NCBI RefSeq assembly: GCF_029887935.1
Contig: NZ_JARXRO010000014.1
Location: forward strand, 288,796 to 352,795
Reading direction: 5' to 3'
DNA: 64,000 bases
Source of the DNA: Luteimonas kalidii
Lineage (GTDB): Bacteria > Pseudomonadota > Gammaproteobacteria > Xanthomonadales > Xanthomonadaceae
In this document: positions 11,568 to 22,651 of the stretch, piece after piece
Layout: the number at the start of each line of letters is the position of its first letter
Numbering within the stretch: position 1 is the stretch's first letter
Made by a program: the position numbers and the translations under genes
The notes under the pieces: model-generated
What the model was told of the DNA's origin: nothing
Database searches by the model: none
The model's input: only the letters and a program-made list of their open reading frames with translations

Positions 11568-14500
11568 ATGAAGCGAATGCTCATCAACGCCACGCAGGCC
11601 GAAGAACTGCGCGTGGCCATCGTCGACGGCCAGTCCCTGTACGACATCGACATCGAACAGCCGTCCCGCGAACAGAAGAAATCCAACATCTACAAGGGCC
11701 GCATCACGCGGCTCGAACCGTCCCTCGAGGCGGCCTTCGTCGAATACGGTGCCGAGCGCCACGGCTTCCTGCCGCTGAAGGAAATCTCCCGCGACTACTT
11801 CCAGGCCGGCGCCGACCACCGCTCCGGCAACATCAAGGAACTCCTGCGCGAAGGCCAGGAAGTCGTGGTCCAGGTCGACAAGGAAGAGCGCGGCAACAAG
11901 GGCGCCGCCCTGACCACGTTCATCTCGCTGGCCGGCCGCTACATGGTGCTGATGCCGAACTCGCCCACCGCCGGCGGGGTCTCGCGCCGGATCGAGGGCG
12001 ACGACCGCGCCGAGCTGAAGAAGGCGATGGACGCGCTGGCCATCCCCGACGAGATGGGCGTGATCATCCGCACCGCCGGCGTCGGCCGCGACGCCGAAGA
12101 GCTGCAGTGGGACCTGGACTACCTGCTGTCGATCTGGCGCGCGATCGCCGAGGCCGCGCTCAGCAAGCCCTCGCCGTTCCTGATCTACCAGGAATCGCGC
12201 CTGATCACCCGCGCCCTGCGCGACTACATGCGCGCCGACATCGGCGAGATCCTGGTCGATACCCCGGAGATGTACGACGAGGCGCGCGACTTCGTCGAAC
12301 AGGTGATGCCGCACAACCTGCGCAAGCTCAAGCACTACACCGACGACGTCCCGCTGTTCAACCGCTACCAGATCGAATCGCAGATCGAGGCGGCCTACGA
12401 GCGCACGGTGCGCCTGCCCTCGGGTGGCGCGCTGGTGATCGACCAGACCGAAGCCCTGACCGCGATCGACGTCAACTCCGCGCGCGCCACCAAGGGCGCC
12501 GACATCGAGACCACCGCGTTCAACACCAATCTGGAGGCGGCCGAGGAGGTCGCGCGCCAGATGCGGCTGCGCGACCTGGGCGGTCTGGTGGTGATCGACT
12601 TCATCGACATGGATTCGAGCAAGCACCAGCGCGAGGTCGAGGGCAAGCTGCAGAACGCGCTCAAGTACGACCGCGCCCGCGTGCAGCTGGGCCGGATCTC
12701 CAAGTTCGGCCTGCTGGAGATGAGCCGCCAGCGCCTGCGCGCCAGCCTGGGCGAATCGAGCCAGATCGTCTGCCCGCGCTGCGAGGGCCACGGTCGCATG
12801 CGCAGCGTCGAATCGCTGAGCCTGTCGATCATCCGCGTCGCCGAGGAGCACGCGATGAAGGACAACACCGGCCAGGTGCTGGTGCAGGCGCCGGTGGAAA
12901 TCGCCAACTACCTGCTCAACGAAAAGCGCGGTGCGCTGGCCGAGATCGAGAAGCGCCACGACGCGCCGATCGTGATCGTCGCCGACGAACAGCTGCACAC
13001 CCCGCATTACGAGGTCACGCGCATTCGCGAGAACGAGCTGGGCGAGGAAACCGCCCGTCCGAGCTACCAGCGCGGCACGCCGCGCAAGGTGGCGACCATC
13101 GCGCTCAACAAGAACAACCTCAACATCCCCGCACCCGCGGTCACCAACGTGCGTCCGGCGCAGCCTGCGCCGGTCCGCGAGCCGCAGCCCGAGCCTGTGG
13201 CGGTCGAAGCCCCCGCCCCCGCGCCCGTTGCGGTCGCCGCGCCGGTTGCGACCGGCGGCCTGATGGGTTGGGTGAAGCGCCTGTTCGCCACTGAACCCGC
13301 GACCGCACCTGCCCCGTCGCCGCGCGCGACCCAGCCCGCGCGCGAGACCCGCGGCAACCGCAGCGAACGCAGTGGCGAGCGCGGGGAACGTGGCGAACGC
13401 GGCGGACGTCGCGAGCGCAGCGGCAAGGGCGCGCGTCGCGAGCCCGGCGCCCAGTCGCCGGCCGCGGCACAGAAGGAGCCCCGCCAGGGCCAGGGCCAGG
13501 GCTCGCGGACTCCGTCCGCGCGCCAGGCGTCGGCGGCGCAGGCCGGCCAGCCTCAGGCACCGAAGAAGCAGAAGTCCGCGTCGCGGGGGCCGAAGCCCTC
13601 CGATCCGGCGGAGGCGACCGTACCCGAGACCGCCGCGCCCGGACTCGAACCCGTCAGGACGCCGACCGCGCCGGAGCAGGCTGCCGCTGCAGTCGCGGCT
13701 GCGGCCGCGACGCATGAAGCGATGACCGCAGACCCGACGGACGCAGTGGCTGAAGAGACGGCGCCCGCCGACGCACCCGAGTCCACCAACAGCGAAGACG
13801 GCGCGACCGCCGGCCGTCGCCGTCGCGGACGCCGGGGTGGCCGTCGCCGTCGCCGCGGCACCGGCGAAGCCGGCACCGGCAACGGCACCGACGGCACCAG
13901 CGAAGCGGGCGATCAGGACGACGACGGCCAGGACGAGGCCGAGGCGGCCGCGGCCTCGCTGGCACGCCGCACGCAGCCGGAGTTCGAGTTCGACGATCCG
14001 GCGACGACGCCTTCCACGCCGTCCACCTCCCCGGAACGGACTGAGCGTTCCCCGGAGCGGACCGCAGTGGCCGCCACCGAGGCGGCGCGCACCGGCGATT
14101 CGATGTCCGATCGTAGTAGCGAGGCGCTCCGCGCGCCTTCCCCCGCATCGCAGCCGGCGCGCGATGATCGCGCCGTCGCGACCGGCACTGCCGGGCCGAC
14201 CGACGGGCTCGCGTCTGTGGAGGCGTCGACGATGGGCGACACCGGAGCAACTGCTCCCACGCCCGAGAGGCAGGCGCCGGCCACGGCGCCCGCAGCGGTC
14301 GCAGCGGTCGATCCACCTGCGAGCGAGCCGGACGCCGTTGCGCCGGTCGGCATGCCGGTCGCGGCTGGTGTCGATGCGGAACCGGCCGACACAGGTCGCA
14401 ACATGGCCGCGACACCCGAGCCCGGGACCGCACGGTTCGCCACGGCCGAGGTCGAGCCGGCGGAAGCCGCGGCTGCGGCATCCGCCTCGCTCGATGCAGA

Positions 14501-14687
14501 GCGGACGGCGGTCGCACGACCCTCAGCGCCCGGCCTGTTCGATGCGCCCGCGCCGGTCGCGCCGACGCCGGCCTCGCCCGCGACCGAGGCGGCCGATGCC
14601 CTGGCTGCGGAAGAAAGCGCGAACGATCCGCGCGACAAGGACGAGGCGACCGACGCCACGACCGACACCGGCACACGCAACGCGTGA
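11568..14687 (+). CDS. rne: Ribonuclease E
   Basis: Endoribonuclease and scaffold of the RNA degradosome, 1,039 aa. The catalytic half is well conserved: [21 protein letters not shown] start, S1 domain (about 35-120), RNase H-like and 5'-sensor regions, DNase I-like subdomain with catalytic Asp residues in [13 protein letters not shown] and VVIDFIDM, and the Zn-link CPRCEGHG. From about residue 520 the protein is a long disordered tail rich in Ala, Pro, Glu, Arg and Gln, including [15 protein letters not shown] and [16 protein letters not shown] blocks that should bind RNA, as in other RNase E C-terminal halves. The ATG at 11568 has AAGGAA at 11555-11560. Confidence 0.97.
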   Translation: MKRMLINATQAEELRVAIVDGQSLYDIDIEQPSREQKKSNIYKGRITRLEPSLEAAFVEYGAERHGFLPLKEISRDYFQAGADHRSGNIKELLREGQEVVVQVDKEERGNKGAALTTFISLAGRYMVLMPNSPTAGGVSRRIEGDDRAELKKAMDALAIPDEMGVIIRTAGVGRDAEELQWDLDYLLSIWRAIAEAALSKPSPFLIYQESRLITRALRDYMRADIGEILVDTPEMYDEARDFVEQVMPHNLRKLKHYTDDVPLFNRYQIESQIEAAYERTVRLPSGGALVIDQTEALTAIDVNSARATKGADIETTAFNTNLEAAEEVARQMRLRDLGGLVVIDFIDMDSSKHQREVEGKLQNALKYDRARVQLGRISKFGLLEMSRQRLRASLGESSQIVCPRCEGHGRMRSVESLSLSIIRVAEEHAMKDNTGQVLVQAPVEIANYLLNEKRGALAEIEKRHDAPIVIVADEQLHTPHYEVTRIRENELGEETARPSYQRGTPRKVATIALNKNNLNIPAPAVTNVRPAQPAPVREPQPEPVAVEAPAPAPVAVAAPVATGGLMGWVKRLFATEPATAPAPSPRATQPARETRGNRSERSGERGERGERGGRRERSGKGARREPGAQSPAAAQKEPRQGQGQGSRTPSARQASAAQAGQPQAPKKQKSASRGPKPSDPAEATVPETAAPGLEPVRTPTAPEQAAAAVAAAAATHEAMTADPTDAVAEETAPADAPESTNSEDGATAGRRRRGRRGGRRRRRGTGEAGTGNGTDGTSEAGDQDDDGQDEAEAAAASLARRTQPEFEFDDPATTPSTPSTSPERTERSPERTAVAATEAARTGDSMSDRSSEALRAPSPASQPARDDRAVATGTAGPTDGLASVEASTMGDTGATAPTPERQAPATAPAAVAAVDPPASEPDAVAPVGMPVAAGVDAEPADTGRNMAATPEPGTARFATAEVEPAEAAAAASASLDAERTAVARPSAPGLFDAPAPVAPTPASPATEAADALAAEESANDPRDKDEATDATTDTGTRNA

Positions 14688-14697
14688 GGTCGACCTG

Positions 14698-14725
14698 CGC
14701 GCACCCGCCATCGTGCGGGTGCGCG
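14698..14725 (+). terminator. Strong hairpin just after rne (possible terminator)
   Basis: An 11-bp perfect stem (14698-14708 with 14715-14725) and a 6-nt loop lie 10 bp after the rne stop. There is no T-run behind it, so it may act as an RNA 3'-end stabiliser or a Rho-assisted stop, not a simple intrinsic terminator. Confidence 0.45.
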
Positions 14726-14854
14726 TCAGGCACGCACCCGCACGAGCTGTCCGCGGCGCCTGCTGGCTGCCCGACCGATCCATCGTGCAGCCGCGCACGG
14801 GATTGCAGGCGCATAAACCCACGTTGGGGCCGCCTGGACGCCCAGCGATCGCGG

Positions 14855-15499
14855 CTACAGCACCTGCGACGGATCCACCAGCCCGTACTGGCTCGCCAGT
14901 CGCGCCAGCGCGATCGTGTCGTCGATCTGGAGCTTCGCGAACAGACGCGACTTGTGCGTGTTCACCGTCTTCGGGCTCAGGCTCAGGCGCCGGGCGATGT
15001 CTTCCTGCCGCAGCCCCTGCACCAGCAGCATCGCGATCTCCAGCTCGCGCGGCGTGATCTCGTCGAATGGCGAGCGCTGCCCGTCCAGCCCCGACAGGGC
15101 CAGCTTCTGCGCGATGCCGGCGGCGAGATAACGCTTGCCGCGGGCCACGTCGCGCACCGCGCGCAGCAGTTCGTTCGAATCGCCGCCCTTGCCCACGTAG
15201 CCCGATGCGCCGGCCTCAATCAGCTTGCGCGGCATCGGCCCGTCCTCCAGCACCGACACCACGATCACCTTCGCGTGCCGGCCGCGGACGATGCGTTCGG
15301 TCACCTCCAGCCCGCTCACGCCGGGCAGGTGCAGGTCGCACAGCACCACGTCCGGTTTGAGCTTGCGGATCAGCGGCAGCGCGGTCTCGCCGCTCTCGGC
15401 CTCGCCGACCACCTCGATGTCGGTTTCACCCGAAAGAATCATGCGCATCCCGGCGCGGACCAGCGCATGGTCGTCGACCATGAACACCCGGATCGTCAT
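14855..15499 (-). CDS. NarL/LuxR-family response regulator (UvrY/GacA-like)
   Basis: Two-component transcription regulator, 214 aa from the ATG at 15499 (MTIRVFMVDDHALVRAGMR); an ATG three codons earlier is also possible. The receiver domain has acidic DD and phospho-acceptor Asp in VVLCDLHLPGVSG, Ser/Thr in VSVLEDG and Lys in YVGKGG. The C-terminal LuxR HTH is ITPRELEIAMLLVQGLRQEDIARRLSLSPKTVNTHKSRL. The closest family by motif is GacA/UvrY, which with the BarA/GacS kinase activates Csr small RNAs. No uvrC follows here and no kinase is adjacent, so that role is inferred. Confidence 0.85.
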   Translation of the reverse strand: MTIRVFMVDDHALVRAGMRMILSGETDIEVVGEAESGETALPLIRKLKPDVVLCDLHLPGVSGLEVTERIVRGRHAKVIVVSVLEDGPMPRKLIEAGASGYVGKGGDSNELLRAVRDVARGKRYLAAGIAQKLALSGLDGQRSPFDEITPRELEIAMLLVQGLRQEDIARRLSLSPKTVNTHKSRLFAKLQIDDTIALARLASQYGLVDPSQVL

Positions 15500-15667
15500 C
15501 CCTGTCATCCCTCGTCATGCATCCCCGTCGGGAGGCTAGCGCCATGCACCGGCCGCGCGCAACCCGCCCCGGTTCCGTCGTGACCTGCGGCCCTTGCCGG
15601 ATCGCGGACTCCGGGGACACTGCGGGTGCGCACGATGCGCTGCGCGCCGTCCACGGGGGCACATTCC

Positions 15668-16132
15668 ATGCAGACACCCATTCCGGTGGAGATCCGGCGC
15701 CTCGGATCTGCCGACGTCAGCCTGCTGCGCGACATGCTCGCGATGATGGGCGAGGCCTTCGACGAACGCGACACCTACACCGCGGCCCAGCCCGACGATG
15801 CCTACCTGCGGCGCCTGCTCGGCGGTAGCCACTTCATCGCCATCGTGGCGACGGTCGGCACGCGCGTGGTCGGGGGACTGGCCGCGTACGAACTGCAGAA
15901 GTTCGAGCAGGCGCGCAGCGAGATCTACATCTACGGCCTCGCGGTCCACGCGGGGCATCGCCGCGCAGGCATCGCCACCATGCTGATCGACCGGCTGCGC
16001 GGAGTGGCGCGCGAGCGCGGCGCGTGGGTGATCTACGTGCAGGCCGATCCGCCGGATGCACCTGCCGTCGCGCTGTACACGAAGCTGGGCGTGCGCGAAG
16101 ACGTGCTGCACTTCGATATCGACGTGACCTGA
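15668..16132 (+). CDS. GNAT acetyltransferase, AAC(3)-I family
   Basis: 154-aa GNAT-fold N-acetyltransferase. The sequence carries the hallmark blocks of the aminoglycoside 3-N-acetyltransferase I family: TYTAAQPDDAYLRRLL, VGGLAAYELQKFEQARSEIYIYGLAV, HRRAGIATMLIDRL (acetyl-CoA pyrophosphate loop R-R-x-G-I/A) and QADPPDAPAVALYTKLGVREDVLHFDID. The last block is nearly identical to what I recall of AAC(3)-Ia. It is encoded alone on the chromosome with no integron signature around it, so it is probably an intrinsic homologue. Whether it confers gentamicin resistance cannot be read from sequence. No promoter was recognised. Confidence 0.85.
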   Translation: MQTPIPVEIRRLGSADVSLLRDMLAMMGEAFDERDTYTAAQPDDAYLRRLLGGSHFIAIVATVGTRVVGGLAAYELQKFEQARSEIYIYGLAVHAGHRRAGIATMLIDRLRGVARERGAWVIYVQADPPDAPAVALYTKLGVREDVLHFDIDVT

Positions 16133-16196
16133 GCGGTCGCACACGGACTTCGCCGCGACGCGTCCCGATCCTGCGTCCGGATCGGGCGATCCGCCC

Positions 16197-16514
16197 TCAG
16201 CGCGGCTGGAACATGATGATGCCCATGCCCAGCAGCACCACCGCCACGCCGGCGAGGTCCCACGGCGTCGGACGCACGCCGTCGACCGCCCACAGCCACA
16301 CCAGCGCAGTGGCCACGTAGACGCCGCCATACGCGGCGTACACGCGCCCGGCCGCGGTCTCGTGGAAGGTCAGCAGCCAGGCGAACAGCGCCAGGCTCAG
16401 CGCCGCCGGCACCAGCAGCCAGGCCGAGCGGCCCTGCTTCAGCCACAGGTACGGCAGGTAGCATCCGATGATTTCGGCCAGCGCGGTCAGGACGAACAGG
16501 CCGAACGTCTTCAT
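16197..16514 (-). CDS. YnfA family (UPF0060) small membrane protein
   Basis: 105 aa with four predicted membrane helices ([80 protein letters not shown]). These are the UPF0060 signatures [14 protein letters not shown] and [30 protein letters not shown]. The family is related to small multidrug resistance proteins. The ATG at 16514 lies 30 bp downstream of tRNA-Ser on the same strand, so part of its transcript may come from read-through of the tRNA. Confidence 0.9.
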   Translation of the reverse strand: MKTFGLFVLTALAEIIGCYLPYLWLKQGRSAWLLVPAALSLALFAWLLTFHETAAGRVYAAYGGVYVATALVWLWAVDGVRPTPWDLAGVAVVLLGMGIIMFQPR

Positions 16515-16544
16515 CCGCCTGGTGCTCCAGGTCCGCGGCACGGA

Positions 16545-16632
16545 TGGCGGAAGGGGTGGGATTCGAACCCACGGATGCTTGCGCATCGGCGGTTTTCAAG
16601 ACCGCTGCAATCGACCACTCTGCCACCCTTCC
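16545..16632 (-). tRNA. tRNA-Ser (anticodon TGA)
   Basis: Class II tRNA of 88 nt including an encoded CCA. The acceptor stem is GGAAGGG (16626-16632) with CCCTTCC (16549-16555), and the discriminator is G. The anticodon loop CTTGAAA reads TGA. A long variable arm (GATGCGCAAGCATC) and GGTTCGAATCC T-arm are present. All arms pair. Confidence 0.97.
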
Positions 16633-16703
16633 GCATGTGAGCCGCCAGCGCCACCGGGCGCGGCACGGCCGCCCGGCGGGCGTCGCCGCGCCGCTGCGGC
16701 GGG

Positions 16704-17717
16704 TCAGCGCATTGTCGCATGCGCCGCGGTGGCGGACGGCTTGCGACCGGGCGCCGGCGCCCGGTTCCCGGCCTGATCGGCGTCCTTGCCGCAGTGCCGG
16801 CAATTGAGGCTGGATTCCTCGATCAGCGGCGGCAACTTCTCGGCCAGGAAATCGATGAACACCCGCACCGCCGGCAGCATGCCGCGACGCGAGGCGAACA
16901 CCGCGTGCGCGACGCCCTGCGGAAGGCGCCAGTCGGGGAGCACCACTTCCAGTTCACCGCTGCGCACCGCGTCGGCGCACATCGTCTCCGGCAGCATGGT
17001 GATCCCCAGCCCCTGCTTGGCCAGATCCATCAGCATCGGGAAATCGAACCCCGACACCCGTGGCTTGAGGTCGATCCGGCGCACCTCGCCGTCGCGGCCC
17101 TGCAGCTCCCAGCGCTGGCGGCCCTCGTCCTCGCCCATGGTCATCGCGGTATGCGATGCCAGATCCTCCGGCGCGGTCGGGCGCCCGGCCTTGTCGAGGT
17201 AGCGCGGGCTGGCCACCAGCAACTCCTGGATCTGGCCGAAGCTGCGCATCACCAGGCTGCCGTCGTCGTCGAACTTGGTGCGCACGCGGATCGCGATGTC
17301 GAAGCCTTCGTTGATCACGTCCACGCGCCGGTTGCTGACGTGCATCTGTACCCGCACCTCCGGGTAGCGGGCCAGGAATTCGGGCAGCAGCTTGGGCATG
17401 AGCTGCTGGGCGACGCCCACCGGCACGCTCACCTTCACCACGCCGCGGGGCTCCGCGCTCAGGCGGTCCACCACCTCGCGTGCGGCGGTGGCCTCGGCCA
17501 GCATCGACTGCGCATGGCGATGCACGCTCTGGCCCACATCGGTGACCGCGAAACGCCGGGTCGAGCGCTGCAGCAGCCGCACGCCGAGGTCGGTCTCGAG
17601 CTGGCTGATGCGTCGGCTCAGGCGCGATTTGGGGATGCCCAGCGCACGCTCGGCCGCCGCGAAACCGCCGTGGTCGACCACCATGGCGAAGTAGTAGAGG
17701 TCGTTGAGATCCTGCAC
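16704..17717 (-). CDS. LysR-family transcriptional regulator
   Basis: 337 aa, longer than the usual 300. The N-terminal wHTH is DLYYFAMVVDHGGFAAAERALGIPKSRLSRRISQLETDLGVRLLQRSTR and is followed by the periplasmic-binding-protein-like effector domain. The extra C-terminal 45 residues contain CRHC and a Pro/Ala/Lys tail. The gene is divergent from the azoreductase with a 112-bp shared promoter region containing TGTTTATTCCAACA, an inverted repeat (TGTT/AACA) of the kind LysR proteins bind. It is therefore the likely regulator of that gene and of itself. The inducer is unknown, but LysR/azoR pairs usually respond to quinones or azo compounds. Confidence 0.92.
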   Translation of the reverse strand: MQDLNDLYYFAMVVDHGGFAAAERALGIPKSRLSRRISQLETDLGVRLLQRSTRRFAVTDVGQSVHRHAQSMLAEATAAREVVDRLSAEPRGVVKVSVPVGVAQQLMPKLLPEFLARYPEVRVQMHVSNRRVDVINEGFDIAIRVRTKFDDDGSLVMRSFGQIQELLVASPRYLDKAGRPTAPEDLASHTAMTMGEDEGRQRWELQGRDGEVRRIDLKPRVSGFDFPMLMDLAKQGLGITMLPETMCADAVRSGELEVVLPDWRLPQGVAHAVFASRRGMLPAVRVFIDFLAEKLPPLIEESSLNCRHCGKDADQAGNRAPAPGRKPSATAAHATMR

Positions 17718-17829
17718 GGTGGCCTCCTCAATAGAACAATGCGTGGCATTTCAGCATGTTTATTCCAACAGCGCAACAACCTACGGTATGACCCGTGCCC
17801 GGCGGCCCGCCGGCGTAGGAGCCAAGGCC

Positions 17830-18408
17830 ATGAAACTGCTGCACATCGATTCGAGCATCCTGGGCGACCAGTCCGTCAGCCGCGAGCTCACCGGCGCCAT
17901 CGTCGCACGCTGGCGCGCCAGCGTACCGGGCCTGGAGGTCGTGACGCACGACCTCGCCCGCGACCCCCTGCCCCACCTCTCCGGTGCCACATTGGCCGGG
18001 CAGGACGAGATCGAGGCCTCGCGGGGCGAGGCGGCGTTGCGCGAGTTCCTGGATGCGGACGTGATCGTGATCGGTGCCCCGATGTACAACTTCTCGATTC
18101 CGTCCTCGCTCAAGGCGTGGATCGACCGGATCGCCGTGCGCGGACGCACGTTCCGCTACACCGAGACTGGCCCGGAAGGCCTGGCGGGCGGCAAGCGGGT
18201 GATCGTGGTCGCGTCCGCCGGTGGCGTGCACGCGGGCCAGCCGACCGATTTCGTCGAACCCTACCTGCGCCACATGTTCGCGTTCCTGGGCGTCGAAGCC
18301 GTCGAGTTCATCCGCGCCGACGGGATCGGCCTGTCGCCGGAACATCGTGCAGCCGCCATCGAACGCGCGCACGGCGCGCTGCCGGAGCCGCTGCGGCGGG
18401 CCGCCTGA
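17830..18408 (+). CDS. azoR: FMN-dependent NADH azoreductase / quinone reductase
   Basis: Flavodoxin-fold homodimeric enzyme, 192 aa, that reduces azo dyes and quinones with NADH. Visible motifs are MKLLHIDSSILGDQSVSRELT (phosphate loop for FMN), PMYNFSIPSSLKAWIDRIAVRGRTFRY (FMN isoalloxazine-binding) and ASAGGVHAG. The ATG at 17830 follows GGAGCCAAGG. It is divergent from the LysR gene at 16704-17717. The physiological role is likely quinone detoxification (inference from the family). Confidence 0.93.
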   Translation: MKLLHIDSSILGDQSVSRELTGAIVARWRASVPGLEVVTHDLARDPLPHLSGATLAGQDEIEASRGEAALREFLDADVIVIGAPMYNFSIPSSLKAWIDRIAVRGRTFRYTETGPEGLAGGKRVIVVASAGGVHAGQPTDFVEPYLRHMFAFLGVEAVEFIRADGIGLSPEHRAAAIERAHGALPEPLRRAA

Positions 18409-18441
18409 CCGCGGCCGACGGCGGTCGCGCCCGGGCCGCGC

Positions 18442-19749
<1,308 letters not shown>

Positions 19750-19843
19750 TTATCGCCGAGTTGCGTAGCCGTTGCCGGCGCGCCCGGGCATGCGCGGCGC
19801 ATGTGCCAGAATCGGCGCATCCCTGCTGCCGCCACGCCATCGC

Positions 19844-20500
19844 ATGTCCACATCGCCCGCGTCCACGTCGCCGCTGCGCCGGATCTCCCGCTTCCTGCCC
19901 GCCGGGCGCGGCTGGTGGCTGGTGTTTGGCGCGATCCTGGCCGGACTGCTGCTGTTCGCACTCGTGCTGTCGAACAAGCGCGACGAGTTCGAATTCCATC
20001 GTGCGGGCGAGCCCGCGCCCGGCGTGCCCGGCCAGGTGTTCGAGCCCCTGCCCGCTCCGTTGCCGGCCGGGGAATCGACCGCCAGCGGCATGGACGACCG
20101 ACCGCCCGCGCGCGACGAGGCGCCACGCATCGACCAGCAGGCGCAGTCGCCGGTTCCGCCGCCCGCTCAGGCGCAGGCGCCAGTCGCCCCCGGCGAAGGA
20201 CCGGCCGCAAGCGGGCCGCTCGCCGACGCCAGCGTGCCGCGTCCGCTCTCGGCGCCGGCGCCGGACTATCCGTCGGCGGCCCTGCGCGCCGGCGCCTCGG
20301 GCGACGTCGTCCTGCGGATCGAGGTGGGGGCCGATGGACGCCCCGGCGATGTCACGGTGATCGGCAGCAGCCGTAACCGTGCGCTGGACCGGGCCGCGAT
20401 GCAGGCCGTGCGCCGGTGGCGGTTCGAACCGGCGGTGCGCGACGGCGTCGCGATTCCCGCCACCGTTCAGCAGGTCATCAGTTTCGACGCCCCGCGCTGA
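19844..20500 (+). CDS. TonB-family energy transducer (first of tandem pair)
   Basis: 218 aa. A basic N terminus is followed by one membrane helix (WWLVFGAILAGLLLFALVLS, about 24-43), a Pro/Ala/Gln-rich periplasmic spacer and a C-terminal TonB domain with PDYPSAALRAGASGDVVLRIEVGADGRPGDV and NRALDRAAMQAVRRWRFEPA. No ExbB/ExbD genes are near. The ATG at 19844 gives a short cytoplasmic segment as expected. It shares the C-terminal domain with the next gene, pointing to tandem duplication. It may serve a specialised outer-membrane receptor or a cell-envelope role. Confidence 0.88.
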   Translation: MSTSPASTSPLRRISRFLPAGRGWWLVFGAILAGLLLFALVLSNKRDEFEFHRAGEPAPGVPGQVFEPLPAPLPAGESTASGMDDRPPARDEAPRIDQQAQSPVPPPAQAQAPVAPGEGPAASGPLADASVPRPLSAPAPDYPSAALRAGASGDVVLRIEVGADGRPGDVTVIGSSRNRALDRAAMQAVRRWRFEPAVRDGVAIPATVQQVISFDAPR

Positions 20501-20589
20501 TCCGCGCTCACCCGCTGTTGACGCCACAGCGACGCGTCCTCGACGCGGCGCGTGAAATCGTCGCCTCGACCCATCACGAGGACCCGACG

Positions 20590-21156
20590 ATGTCCGACCC
20601 CATGACCCAACGGCCTGCCCCCGCGCCGGGCACCGAGCCCCTCCCCGCGGACGTTCCGCCGCGCCGCAGCGGCGGCGCCAGCATGGTGCTGTGGATCCTG
20701 CTGCTGCTGGCGATCATCGCCACTGCCTGGTACTTCCTGGGCCGGCACGACGCCACCGAAGTGCCGCCGGATGCGACCCCGATCGGCGAGACCACTCCGG
20801 CTCCATCCGAATCCCCGGTGTCCACCGAACCCGCGGCGCGGGACCAGACGGTACGCGAACGCGCTGCGCCCGCCCTGCCCAACCGCGATGCGCGTCCCCT
20901 CTCGCAGAGCGCGCCGGAATATCCGGGCGCAGCCATGCGTGCGGGCGAGGAAGGCACGGTGATGGTGGAAGTGGCCGTCGGCGCCGACGGGTCGCCGACG
21001 GACGTGTCGATCGCGCAACGCAGCGGTTCCCGCGAGCTGGATCGCGCCGCGCTGCAGGCGGTGCGTGGATGGACCTTCGAGCCTGCGATCCGGGACGGCC
21101 AGGCGGTCGCCTCGACCGTGCAGGTGCCGGTGGATTTCCGCCTGGATACGCAGTGA
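20590..21156 (+). CDS. TonB-family energy transducer (second of tandem pair)
   Basis: 188 aa with the same plan as its upstream neighbour: short basic N terminus, one helix (SMVLWILLLLAIIATAWYFLG, about 35-55), a Pro/Glu/Ala spacer and a C-terminal domain (PEYPGAAMRAGEEGTVMVEVAVGADGSPTDV...RELDRAALQAVRGWTFEPAIRDG). It lies 89 bp downstream of the first copy and is followed by a terminator at 21188-21212, so the two probably form an operon. Confidence 0.86.
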   Translation: MSDPMTQRPAPAPGTEPLPADVPPRRSGGASMVLWILLLLAIIATAWYFLGRHDATEVPPDATPIGETTPAPSESPVSTEPAARDQTVRERAAPALPNRDARPLSQSAPEYPGAAMRAGEEGTVMVEVAVGADGSPTDVSIAQRSGSRELDRAALQAVRGWTFEPAIRDGQAVASTVQVPVDFRLDTQ

Positions 21157-21187
21157 CCGCAGGCGTCGCCCAATGCTCCAATCCTCT

Positions 21188-21212
21188 GCGCGCTCCTACG
21201 GGAGCGCGCTTT
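21188..21212 (+). terminator. Terminator behind the tandem TonB genes
   Basis: A 9-bp perfect stem (21188-21196 with 21201-21209, arms GCGCGCTCC/GGAGCGCGC) and a TACG loop are followed by TTTCGTT. It lies 31 bp after the stop codon and before the convergent aroA. Confidence 0.65.
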
Positions 21213-21316
21213 CGTTGGGCACGGCGGCGTGAGCGTGCTTGGTCCAAGGGCGATCCGGCGCGGCACATCGCCGCCGCACGGGGACCTGGCGCGCGACCGG
21301 CGCCCGGGATACGCCG

Positions 21317-22651
21317 CTAGACCGTCGGAACTGCCGTCCGCAGCCCGAATCCCGCTCCGCTGGCCAGCGCATCGAAGCCCGGGAACGAGGTGGCGACGTT
21401 GTCCACGTCCCGGATCCGCACCTCGCCGTCGGCCCGCTGCGCGGCGATAGCGAACGCCATCGCGATGCGATGGTCGCCGTGGCTCTCGATCGTGCCCTTC
21501 TGCAGCGATGCGCCGCCGTGGATGGTGGCGCCGTCCGGGGTCTCGTCCACCTCGGCGCCGAGCGTCCGCAGTCCGGCGGCCATCGCGGAAATGCGGTCCG
21601 ATTCCTTGACCCGGAGTTCGGCCGCGTCCCGTACCACGGTCGTCCCCGTGGCGCAGGCAGCGGCCACGAACAGCGCCGGGAACTCGTCGATCATGTCCGC
21701 CACGTGTTCCGTCGGCACCTCGATCCCGTGCAGCGGCGCATGACGCACGCGCAGATCGCTCACGGGCTCGCCGCCCTGTTCGCCCGCCGGCGTTTCCTCG
21801 ACATCCGCGCCCATCGCACGCAGGACGTGCAGCAGTCCGGTGCGGCGTGGATTCATGCCGACCCGCCGCAGCACCAGATCCGATCCTGGCACCACGCTCG
21901 CGGCCACGATGAAGAACGCCGCCGAGGAAAAGTCTGCAGGCACCACGATGTCGCGCGCCACCAGACGCTGGCCACCCTCCAGACGCGCGTATCCCGGTGA
22001 GAACGTGATCGGCCAGCCCAGCGCCTGCAGCATGCGCTCGGTGTAGTCGCGGGTCGGATGCGGCTCGCGCACCGTGGTGGTGCCGGCCGCGTACAGCCCC
22101 GCCAGCAGCAGTGCGGACTTGACCTGCGCGCTCGCCACCTCGGTGGTGATCTCGACGCCCTGCAGGGCGGCCCCGCCGTGGATGTGCAGCGGCGGCGTGC
22201 CTCCCTCTCCGGTGTCGATGCGCGCGCCCATGCGCGCCAGCGGCACGGTGACGCGCCGCATCGGGCGCCTGGACAGCGACGCGTCCCCGACCAGCACGCT
22301 GTCGAAGGACTGCCCCGCCAGCAGTCCGGCGAGCAGTCGCATGCCGGTGCCGGCGTTGCCGCAGTCGAGCGGGCCGTCCGGCGCACGCAGGCCATCGATC
22401 CCGACGCCATGGACCACGCGCCGTCCCGGGCCCGGCACCTCGATCTCCACGCCAAGCTGGCGGAAGATGGCCTCGGTCGCGCGCGCATCCTCGCCCTCCA
22501 GGAACCCCTCGATCCGCGACGTGCCGTCGGCCAGCGAGGCGAGCATGATCGCGCGGTGCGAGACCGACTTGTCGCCGGGCACCGCCAGTGTCCCGTGCAG
22601 TGGCGTGCCGCGTGATGCGATCCAGTCCGTCCCCATGCCGCTGCTGCTCAT
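21317..22651 (-). CDS. aroA: 3-phosphoshikimate 1-carboxyvinyltransferase (EPSP synthase)
   Basis: Shikimate-pathway enzyme joining shikimate-3-phosphate and phosphoenolpyruvate; 444 aa. Signature blocks are PGDKSVSHRAIMLASLADG, LDCGNAGTGMRLLAGLLAG, RRPMRRVTVPL, RELRVKESDRI-like RVKESDRISAMAAGL and HGDHRIAMAFAIAA. The Gly in GNAGTGMR is the residue linked to glyphosate response in this family; the block resembles the class II-like pattern LDCGNAGT. The start is the ATG at 22651 (MSSSGMGTDW), with GGACGG shortly upstream. The leader contains a 27-nt pyrimidine tract. It is last in the serC-pheA-aroA set. Confidence 0.96.
   Translation of the reverse strand: MSSSGMGTDWIASRGTPLHGTLAVPGDKSVSHRAIMLASLADGTSRIEGFLEGEDARATEAIFRQLGVEIEVPGPGRRVVHGVGIDGLRAPDGPLDCGNAGTGMRLLAGLLAGQSFDSVLVGDASLSRRPMRRVTVPLARMGARIDTGEGGTPPLHIHGGAALQGVEITTEVASAQVKSALLLAGLYAAGTTTVREPHPTRDYTERMLQALGWPITFSPGYARLEGGQRLVARDIVVPADFSSAAFFIVAASVVPGSDLVLRRVGMNPRRTGLLHVLRAMGADVEETPAGEQGGEPVSDLRVRHAPLHGIEVPTEHVADMIDEFPALFVAAACATGTTVVRDAAELRVKESDRISAMAAGLRTLGAEVDETPDGATIHGGASLQKGTIESHGDHRIAMAFAIAAQRADGEVRIRDVDNVATSFPGFDALASGAGFGLRTAVPTV

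Noticed and set aside
11259..13715. An 818-codon open frame antisense to rne
   Set aside because: Mirror frame of a strongly coding gene with no family signature; composition matches reverse-complement codon bias.
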